From Agaribacillus aureus (lineage in GTDB: Bacteria > Bacteroidota > Bacteroidia > Cytophagales > Cyclobacteriaceae): 64,000 bases of DNA. The notes beneath the pieces are model-generated. The model saw nothing but the letters and a program-made list of their open reading frames with translations, did not search any database and had not been told where the DNA came from. Shown piece after piece: positions 58,162-64,000 of this stretch (within the stretch, counting starts at the first letter, position 1; every line of letters starts with the position of its first letter). A program made the translations under genes and the position numbers. The stretch spans positions 2,356,001 to 2,420,000 of the forward strand of contig JAUJEB010000001.1 in assembly GCA_030442055.1 (NCBI GenBank), in the 5' to 3' direction.

Positions 58162-59274
58162 ATGATTATTGGTGTACCCAAAGAAATCAAAAACAATGAG
58201 AATCGCGTGGCTTTGACCCCCTCCGGTGCCAAGGAATTAGCAAAATACGGACATGATATTTATGTCCAAACCAATGCCGGTTCGGGAAGTGGGTTTTCCG
58301 ACACACAGTATGAGGAGGCCGGAGCCAATATTCTTCCCGATATCAAATCCGTTTACGGCCGGTCGGAAATGATTATCAAAGTAAAGGAGCCAATCCAGGA
58401 AGAGTATGGGTTAATCCGTGAAGATCAGTTGGTTTTCACCTATTTCCACTTTGCATCGTACGAACCACTCACCAGGGCGATGATTGATAACAAATCCATT
58501 TGTCTCGCCTATGAAACGGTGGAAAAGGAAGACAGGAGTCTGCCATTGTTAATACCCATGTCTGAGGTGGCAGGAAGAATGTCGGTACAGGAAGGTGCCA
58601 AATATCTTGAGAAGCCACTAAAGGGACGAGGAATTTTACTAGGCGGGGTCCCGGGGGTAAGGCCTGCAAAAGTGTTAATTCTCGGAGGTGGTATCGTAGG
58701 CACGCAGGCTGCCATCATGGCCGCCGGTTTGGGGGCCGATGTTACCATCATGGATATCAGTCTGCCCAGGTTAAGATATCTGGCCGACATTATGCCCGCA
58801 AATGTAAATACCTATATGTCATCCGAATATAATATCAGGGAGTTGCTGCCCTCTCATGACCTGATTGTTGGTGCCGTATTGATACCCGGAGCCAAAGCAC
58901 CCCACCTGATAACCAGGGATATGTTGAAGCTAATGCGACCCGGCACGGTGCTGGTAGATGTAGCTGTTGATCAGGGAGGATGTATTGAAACCTGTGAACC
59001 CACCACACACGAAAACCCGACATACATTATTGACGACATTGTCCATTACTGTGTAGCCAATATGCCCGGGGCGGTACCTTATACCTCAACGCTGGCACTG
59101 ACCAATGCCACATTGCCATACGCATTGCAATTGGCCAACAAGGGCTGGAAAAAGGCATGCCAGGAAAATAAAGAGCTTAAACTAGGTCTGAATATCATTA
59201 AAGGCGATGTTGTATACAAAGGCGTCTCTGATGCATTTGACCTGCCTCATCACAATGTTGATAACTATTTGTAG
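58162..59274 (+). CDS. ald: Alanine dehydrogenase
   Basis: A 370-residue NAD-dependent enzyme that interconverts L-alanine and pyruvate plus ammonia. Diagnostic parts are the N-terminal IIGVPKEIKNNENRVALTPSG (split: IIGVPKEIKNNEN and RVALTPSG), the KVKEP motif near residue 75, the YFHFAS segment with the catalytic His near 96, and the nucleotide-binding VLILGGGIVGTQAAIMAAGLG at about 173-193. Length is normal. It is probably used for alanine catabolism or nitrogen assimilation. It faces the HSDR_N-like gene across a short gap. Confidence 0.96.
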   Translation: MIIGVPKEIKNNENRVALTPSGAKELAKYGHDIYVQTNAGSGSGFSDTQYEEAGANILPDIKSVYGRSEMIIKVKEPIQEEYGLIREDQLVFTYFHFASYEPLTRAMIDNKSICLAYETVEKEDRSLPLLIPMSEVAGRMSVQEGAKYLEKPLKGRGILLGGVPGVRPAKVLILGGGIVGTQAAIMAAGLGADVTIMDISLPRLRYLADIMPANVNTYMSSEYNIRELLPSHDLIVGAVLIPGAKAPHLITRDMLKLMRPGTVLVDVAVDQGGCIETCEPTTHENPTYIIDDIVHYCVANMPGAVPYTSTLALTNATLPYALQLANKGWKKACQENKELKLGLNIIKGDVVYKGVSDAFDLPHHNVDNYL

Positions 59275-59279
59275 TTACC

Positions 59280-59296
59280 GGATCAACCAGTGATCC
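59280..59296. terminator. Short hairpin between convergent genes
   Basis: GGATCA (59280-59285) pairs with TGATCC (59291-59296) around a 5-nt loop, directly after the ald stop. There is no T-run, so it is a weak terminator candidate. Confidence 0.35.
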
Positions 59297-59328
59297 TGGA
59301 AATGGCATGTCTCATCAAAATCGAACAT

Positions 59329-59775
59329 TCAAATGTCACAGCTGGGCAATTGGTTTAGCTGGCGAAAATCCCCCCGGTTAAAATCAATTTCGAAAAAATA
59401 ATGCTGTAAACCATTGCTGATAGCCAGGTATTTCGCCTTAAGGGTTTGATTATATAAGGATACCTGATCCAAAACTTTTTGATTCAGTTTCTGGTGATAT
59501 GATTTACATTCCACCAGGATAAAAGGATCGCTTTGCCTGTTGTAAACTACTATATCTGATCTTTTAGCTAGTTTATTATATCTGAGTCCGCTTTCCAGTT
59601 TCATCAAGGATTTTGGATAATTTAAGTGGGTGGTCAGGTAATAAGCAAAGTGTTGGCGGACCCATTCTTCCGGCGTCAGCAGGATCTTCTTTTTCCTGAA
59701 TATATCAAAGACAAATACCTGGTTGCCTTCTCTGGTGAGTTTTAAATCAATTGTTGGGAGATTCAGCGAGATCAT
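59329..59775 (-). CDS. Type I restriction R-subunit N-terminal-like nuclease-fold protein
   Basis: A 148-residue stand-alone HSDR_N-like protein with a PD-(D/E)xK nuclease core: the acidic strand SDIVVYNRQSDPFILVECKS supplies Asp and the ExK pair (Glu/Lys in VECKS). No helicase or methylase genes are adjacent, so it is not part of a restriction system here. Single-domain relatives are common in Bacteroidota and might act in repair, but no function is known. It is convergent with ald and ends 55 bp from it. Confidence 0.82.
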   Translation of the reverse strand: MISLNLPTIDLKLTREGNQVFVFDIFRKKKILLTPEEWVRQHFAYYLTTHLNYPKSLMKLESGLRYNKLAKRSDIVVYNRQSDPFILVECKSYHQKLNQKVLDQVSLYNQTLKAKYLAISNGLQHYFFEIDFNRGDFRQLNQLPSCDI

Positions 59776-59885
59776 TGATTATTGATCTTTCGTAGGTTTT
59801 ATATAAATTAATAATAAATATAGATGAAAAATGATTAGGCTTCAGGCACCTTTGAATAAAACTAACATTTATTAGCAAACTATTG

Positions 59886-59893
59886 TACATTTG
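59886..59893 (+). promoter_or_regulatory. Candidate -7 box of the SLC13 transporter gene
   Basis: TACATTTG fits TAnnTTTG and lies 47 bp before the start codon. A good -33 box at the right distance was not seen. Confidence 0.45.
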
Positions 59894-59940
59894 CCGATCA
59901 TTTGGTTTATTGAGATGTACCAGAACGCAAATACTTTTGT

Positions 59941-61725
59941 ATGATCCCTACTGAATTTCAGTCTTACTTCGTACTCTTCGTAATATTCCTGATTTTCTAT
60001 TTTATCTACCGGGATTTATTAAGACCGTCAATAAGTTTTTTGTTCGCTACCTTAACCTTCCTTGTTACCGGTATTTTAACTTACCAGGAGGTATTATCCG
60101 GTGTTTCAAATGATAAAATTGCCAGTATCGTGATCTTAATTTTGATCAGCGCCGGACTCCGGAAAAATTACAATATAGAACGCATCTTCGATAAGATCTT
60201 TAAACGTGCCAGAACCTACCGTTCCTTCTTATTCAGAATGATGGCACAGGTTGCCGCAATTTCCAGCCTCATAAATAATGCGCCGGTGGTTGCGCTGATG
60301 ACACCCTATGTATTCAACTGGGGTAAACGAAATAATGTAGCCCCCTCCAAGTTATTGATCCCGCTATCTTTTGCCACTATCATGGGGGGGATGATTACAG
60401 TGATTGGTACCTCTACTACCCTGCTGTTGAACGGTTTTTTATCTGAAAACAACATCCTTGAAATTCAACCTTTGGATTTATTGATACTGGGGCTGATGGT
60501 GACAGTAACCGGAATTGCTTTCCTCGGATTTATAGGTCATCGCCTCCTGCCCAATTATGTGGATGTAATTGAGGAATTCAAGAAAAATTCCAGGGAATAC
60601 CTGGTGGAAACTCAGCTAACAAAAGAATCAAACCTGGTTAATAAAACAATTATTGAGGCAGGACTTAGAAATCTAAATGGCGTCTACCTCGTAGAAATAA
60701 TCCGTGATAACGAATTAATTTCGCCTGTCAATCCCGAAGAAACGATTCAAAATAAAGACCAGCTGATTTTTGCAGGGAATACCAACAATATCGTTGATTT
60801 GGTCAATTCCGATAAAGGCCTGACGCTCCCTGAAAATACGGATCAGGATCGCCTGTCGGAGGTTGAGGTGACAGAGTGTGTTATCAGTAATAACTCAAGC
60901 TTGATAGGAAAGATGGTACGCACCACGGATTTTCGAAACAGGTATGATGCGGCTGTTGTTGCCATACACAGGGGCGGAGAAAAAATAAGTGGTAAGATCG
61001 GTGATACCGTATTGAAATCCGGGGATTTATTGTTGCTTTACACAGGAGATAACTTCAAGGAGCGTGTGGATTTGTACCGGGACCTGTTTATAATCTCCAG
61101 TCAGCGAAAGGCGGTGAAGTCATCCGCAAAAAAATACCTTGCCCTGGCGGTGATGTCAGGGCTGATCGGCCTGCTATATCTTTTTGGAGAAATGTCCTTA
61201 TTTCCCATTGTGCTGATTATTTATGGCACCATGATTGGGTTTAGAATGGTCACTGTGCGAGATATAAAGCGGGAAATTGATCTAAATCTCATTGCAATAC
61301 TGGTCTTTAGCCTCGCCATCGGCCAGGCTATTTTAAAAACCAGTGCAGGAAACCTACTGGCCGGCGCCTTCATAAATGTCCTGGAACCTTTTGGTCTTAT
61401 TGCCATTTTATTGGGACTAGTGGCTGTTACCGGTATTTTAACTTCTTTGGTAGGCAATGCCGGCGCCATCTCGATAGCCTTTCCGCTGGCACTATCCATT
61501 ACCAATAATCTAAACGTAGACGGTATGCCGTTTTACCTGGCTATTGCCTTTGCCGCATCGGCTACTTTTTTGACACCAATCAGCTATCAAACCAACCTGA
61601 TCATTTACGGTCCGGGTGGTTATAACTTCGGAGATTTCTTTAAAATAGGATTGCCGGTCACGATACTTTATCTGCTGGTGGCCATCAGCGGTATTATATT
61701 TTTATATCAAGACGTGTTGCTTTGA
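59941..61725 (+). CDS. SLC13/DASS family permease with RCK_C domains
   Basis: A 594-residue inner-membrane transporter. About five or six N-terminal helices are followed by a soluble region at about 210-390 made of two RCK_C/TrkA-C-like domains (LRNLNGVYLVEIIRDNELIS; LIGKMVRTTDFRNRYDAAVV), then the C-terminal half of the membrane domain. The transport signatures SSLINNAPVVALMTP (first half) and SYQTNLIIYGPGGY (second half) carry the conserved SNT-like motifs of divalent-anion/sodium symporters. Members of this layout import sulfate, dicarboxylates or related anions. The RCK_C pair probably regulates activity. Substrate is unknown. Confidence 0.92.
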   Translation: MIPTEFQSYFVLFVIFLIFYFIYRDLLRPSISFLFATLTFLVTGILTYQEVLSGVSNDKIASIVILILISAGLRKNYNIERIFDKIFKRARTYRSFLFRMMAQVAAISSLINNAPVVALMTPYVFNWGKRNNVAPSKLLIPLSFATIMGGMITVIGTSTTLLLNGFLSENNILEIQPLDLLILGLMVTVTGIAFLGFIGHRLLPNYVDVIEEFKKNSREYLVETQLTKESNLVNKTIIEAGLRNLNGVYLVEIIRDNELISPVNPEETIQNKDQLIFAGNTNNIVDLVNSDKGLTLPENTDQDRLSEVEVTECVISNNSSLIGKMVRTTDFRNRYDAAVVAIHRGGEKISGKIGDTVLKSGDLLLLYTGDNFKERVDLYRDLFIISSQRKAVKSSAKKYLALAVMSGLIGLLYLFGEMSLFPIVLIIYGTMIGFRMVTVRDIKREIDLNLIAILVFSLAIGQAILKTSAGNLLAGAFINVLEPFGLIAILLGLVAVTGILTSLVGNAGAISIAFPLALSITNNLNVDGMPFYLAIAFAASATFLTPISYQTNLIIYGPGGYNFGDFFKIGLPVTILYLLVAISGIIFLYQDVLL

Positions 61726-61810
61726 TATTTAATTATCCCGTGCATCAGGCTGGGATATGTCCCCGTTTTCAGCTGACAACATATTTTTTAATGGAAAGCT
61801 TAATAGCGTA

Positions 61811-63181
61811 CTATTTTTGCGGCTCCGTGCGCGGCAGTTTAACCCGGACCAAAAACAATAGCCCCAAAATAAAGAAACCGGCCAGTACCAACGGTGCATT
61901 TCGCATTTCGGTGAGCTGAGTTACCAACCCGTAAGAAAACGTTCCAAACACAATCGAAAGGTTGAACAGCACATCGTAAAAACTAAAATAAGAGGCATGA
62001 TCAATAGTATCTTCAGGGATTAACTTGGCATAGGTAGACCTGGACAGCGACTGTATGCCTCCCATTACAAGCCCAACAATGAAGGCCAGCACAAAAAATT
62101 CCGTTTCGTTATTGGTATAAAATGCAAATACACATATAAAAACCCAGATGACTACCATGCCCATGAGCGCATAGCGGTTACCTTTCAATTTTGATAACCA
62201 GGCAAAGGCATATGCGCCTATAATGGCTACCAGCTGAATTACGAGCACCGTCATAATTAATTTACCATCGTCCATTACCAATACTTCCTTTCCAAAAGTA
62301 GCTGCAAGGTACATGACGGTCTGCACACCCATGTTGTAGAAGAAAAAGGCCAGCAAAAATGTTCTGGTAATTTTCAGCTTCTTTAGGCTTTTCCAAACCT
62401 GTAGGATCTCATGATATCCACGGGTAATCAGGTGGCCTTCGCTTTTCCTGTTAAATACATTATCAGGCAGATACCTAAAGGGAATTTGGGAAAAACCCAT
62501 CCACCATAACCCAACGATCAGAAATGAGAGTTTTGTCGCCAATAAAACATAATGTCCACGGGCTGCTTCCAACGCTTCTGCCTGTTGCCACTCCGGGTTT
62601 TCAGTTAACAGGGTTTGCATCTTGCTTTCTATTGGAAAAAACAGCTCAGGCAATTGAATCACAACCAGATTGATAATCAGGAGGATAACACTGCCAATGT
62701 AGCCAAGGGAATAGCCTCTGGCACTTACCATATCCATCTTATCCTCAGTCACAATTTCAGGCAGGAAAGCATCATAAAACACCAAACTGCCGGAATAGCC
62801 CACGCTGGCCAAAATGCAGCAAATAATCCCCCACTCTATATTTTCCCCGGTAAAAAAGAACAGGCCAATACAGGAAAAAGAGCCCAGATACACAAATATC
62901 TTCATGAAGAATTTCTTTTTCCCTGCGTAGTCTGCCATGCCGGACAGCAATGGCAATATCACCGCCACTAAAAGAAAGGAAAAAGACAGGGCGTAGGAAT
63001 ACAGCACAGAATTGACAATTTCCAGTCCAAAAAATCTAATGGTTTCAGATCCATCCGCAGCTACTGCTACATTTTGATAGTAAACAGGAAAAATAGCTGA
63101 AGTGATAACCAGAGAGTATACAGAATTTGCCCAGTCGTACATCGCCCAGGCGTTAATAATTCTTTTGACGTTTTTATCCAT
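61811..63181 (-). CDS. Atg22/UMF1-like MFS transporter
   Basis: The start at 63181 gives 456 residues, MDKNVKRIINAWAMYDWANS; the frame's upstream ATG at 63208 falls inside the exbD terminator hairpin and is unlikely. About twelve membrane helices are predicted. The WAMYDWANSVYSLVITSAIF opening and the GGIQSLSRSTYAKLIPED motif near residue 380 are hallmarks of the UMF1/Atg22-like branch of the major facilitator superfamily, whose members move amino acids or unknown metabolites. It is monocistronic, downstream of the exbD terminator. Confidence 0.9.
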   Translation of the reverse strand: MDKNVKRIINAWAMYDWANSVYSLVITSAIFPVYYQNVAVAADGSETIRFFGLEIVNSVLYSYALSFSFLLVAVILPLLSGMADYAGKKKFFMKIFVYLGSFSCIGLFFFTGENIEWGIICCILASVGYSGSLVFYDAFLPEIVTEDKMDMVSARGYSLGYIGSVILLIINLVVIQLPELFFPIESKMQTLLTENPEWQQAEALEAARGHYVLLATKLSFLIVGLWWMGFSQIPFRYLPDNVFNRKSEGHLITRGYHEILQVWKSLKKLKITRTFLLAFFFYNMGVQTVMYLAATFGKEVLVMDDGKLIMTVLVIQLVAIIGAYAFAWLSKLKGNRYALMGMVVIWVFICVFAFYTNNETEFFVLAFIVGLVMGGIQSLSRSTYAKLIPEDTIDHASYFSFYDVLFNLSIVFGTFSYGLVTQLTEMRNAPLVLAGFFILGLLFLVRVKLPRTEPQK

Positions 63182-63192
63182 TCGCGGAAAAT

Positions 63193-63225
63193 AAAAAAGT
63201 CTTTTCAATATGAAAAGACTTTTTT
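63193..63225 (-). terminator. Intrinsic terminator of the exbD operon
   Basis: A 15-bp perfect stem (AAAAAAGTCTTTTCA at 63193-63207 with its complement at 63211-63225) and a 3-nt loop, 25 bp after the exbD stop on the - strand, with the T-run inside the outer stem. Confidence 0.82.
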
Positions 63226-63250
63226 ACTATTGTATCAAATAATTAAAATT

Positions 63251-63712
63251 TTATTCATCTACTCTTTTTGGGGTGTTGTAGAGTACCTTCAAAGCATTGG
63301 CCTCTCGCAGCTCCTGCTGCACATCAGTAACAATACCCATCTTGGTTTCCTTATCAACCTTCATCGACATGATAATTTGCTCTCTTTCGGATTCATCCAG
63401 TTTATCCTTTGCAGTCAGGACAAATTGCACGACCTCTTTTGTACTTATGAAAGCATCATTTACCTGAACCCTTGGCTCGGAGCCAAATTCCTTCAGGTTT
63501 TTAGGTTTACCAATATAAATATAGTTTACCAGAGACTTCCGCTCGATCTTTTTCAATTGCGTAGCCAGCGGCAGTTTTTGCTCCACCAATAATGTTGTTT
63601 CTCTCAACACGGTAGTTACCATGAAAAAGAACAACAGCATAAAGATAATATCCGGCAATGCTGCGGTGGGAATTTCCTGACTGGCTTTAGAATTTTTCTT
63701 AAACTTTGACAT
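63251..63712 (-). CDS. exbD: ExbD/TolR-family biopolymer transport protein
   Basis: A 153-residue inner-membrane protein of the TonB/Tol energising complex. One N-terminal helix (ALPDIIFMLLFFFMVTTVL at about residues 18-36) carries the conserved aspartate (ALPDIIFMLLFF) that conducts protons, followed by a periplasmic domain. It is one of two adjacent exbD genes, as is usual in Bacteroidota, where ExbB pairs with two ExbD paralogues. It would energise TonB-dependent receptors such as the BtuB encoded at 26.7 kb. It starts one base after the stop of the upstream exbD gene. Confidence 0.93.
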   Translation of the reverse strand: MSKFKKNSKASQEIPTAALPDIIFMLLFFFMVTTVLRETTLLVEQKLPLATQLKKIERKSLVNYIYIGKPKNLKEFGSEPRVQVNDAFISTKEVVQFVLTAKDKLDESEREQIIMSMKVDKETKMGIVTDVQQELREANALKVLYNTPKRVDE

Positions 63713-63713
63713 A

Positions 63714-64000
63714 TCAGTTTCCTCCGTATTTAGTAGGGTCCGCTATAGAAATCTGTTTTGGAAATTGGGGTTTTCCATCGTCACCCACTTCCCGCGCCCG
63801 GTCATAGAGCTTTTTCTGCTCGGGGTCGCTTCTATCCAATTTCCGGAACTCCTCTGCCGTCAGGCCTACTTTTTCGCCATACATTTCCATGTAGGCAGCT
63901 TCGCATTGATCATATACATTAATAAATATATCGTAACTCGTTCCTCTATCCGCCTTAATGGACACGATAGCGTCCGAGGGGCTGTCAGAAAGGTTAGGAT
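63714..64000 (-). CDS. exbD: ExbD/TolR-family protein (5' end cut by window edge)
   Basis: The visible C-terminal part of a second ExbD gene. The frame stays open to base 64000 (reading LSDSPSDAIVSIKADRGTSY), so the apparent GTG start at 63965 is internal. The periplasmic domain is seen: SIKADRGTSYDIFINVYDQC, then the segment with MEMYGEKVGLTAEEFRK, which is longer than in most ExbD proteins. The N-terminal helix with the proton-carrying Asp lies outside the window. It is translationally coupled to the next exbD gene (one base apart). Confidence 0.88.
   Translation of the reverse strand, partial: PNLSDSPSDAIVSIKADRGTSYDIFINVYDQCEAAYMEMYGEKVGLTAEEFRKLDRSDPEQKKLYDRAREVGDDGKPQFPKQISIADPTKYGGN

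Noticed and set aside
1-64000. CRISPR arrays, insertion sequences or prophage genes
   Set aside because: No spaced repeats, transposase, integrase or phage structural genes were recognised anywhere in the window.

Overview
The window looks like ordinary chromosome from a member of the Bacteroidota, most likely a free-living Cytophagales-type bacterium. The support is: promoters of the TTTG-N20-TAnnTTTG type in front of two tRNA genes; surface-type lipoproteins with Cys-Asp-rich N-termini; a TonB-dependent receptor; carboxypeptidase-regulatory-like domains; a sortilin/BNR-repeat exported protein; LytS/LytTR signalling; four ECF sigma factors; and families typical of the phylum (TMEM220-like, DUF2490, DUF6265, DUF5522, DUF6580). 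The species cannot be named from the sequence. I saw no prophage, insertion sequence or CRISPR array.

Layout. 0-1.2 kb is the end of an Fe-S assembly operon (SufE, SufT-like, bacilliredoxin). 1.5-16.6 kb holds an SDR enzyme, exported glycan-related proteins (a GH3/beta-lactamase-fold fusion, and a three-gene SUMF-like / Tat-exported Gfo-Idh-MocA / TIM-barrel operon), a BNR-repeat protein, a fluoride channel and an M42 peptidase. 17-19 kb is an ECF42-like sigma factor with its DGPF/YCII partner. 19.5-20.1 kb is a DUF433/DUF5615 toxin-antitoxin pair. 21.4-28.9 kb is a cobalamin salvage operon behind a cobalamin riboswitch: btuB, DUF6580, two PP-loop ATPases, CWC/DUF5522, cobU, cobT, cobS and cobC, mostly overlapping or nearly abutting.

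29-43 kb is an accessory stretch rich in regulators. It has two ECF sigma factors with an unusual Cys-rich tail, a GlxA-like regulator divergent from a VOC/DUF1801/NTF2 cassette, an AraC regulator, a methyltransferase, lipoproteins, and a HigA-type antitoxin whose toxin survives only as a frameshifted remnant. 45-46 kb has two tRNA-Leu genes in a tandem duplication of about 371 bp. 46-48 kb encodes ergothioneine synthesis (EgtB, EgtD). 48.6-52.2 kb has a histidine kinase and a CarH-like B12-binding light regulator with an ECF sigma factor and an SRPBCC protein.

52.5-56.3 kb is a four-FAS1 surface lipoprotein followed by a LytS/LytTR system. 57-64 kb has a signal-less HtrA-like protease, alanine dehydrogenase, an SLC13 transporter, an Atg22-like MFS protein and two ExbD genes, the last cut by the window edge.

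Two themes link the regions. Cobalamin is taken up and remodelled at 21-29 kb and is the likely chromophore of the regulator at 50 kb. Envelope and oxidative stress control (ECF factors, ergothioneine, bacilliredoxin, Fe-S assembly) recurs throughout. The least explained items are the paired PP-loop ATPases in the B12 operon, a dispersed 5'-leader element of about 96 bp found at 30.5 and 55.5 kb, the TGTTTAA repeat cluster beside the CarH-like gene, and the Cys-tailed sigma factors.
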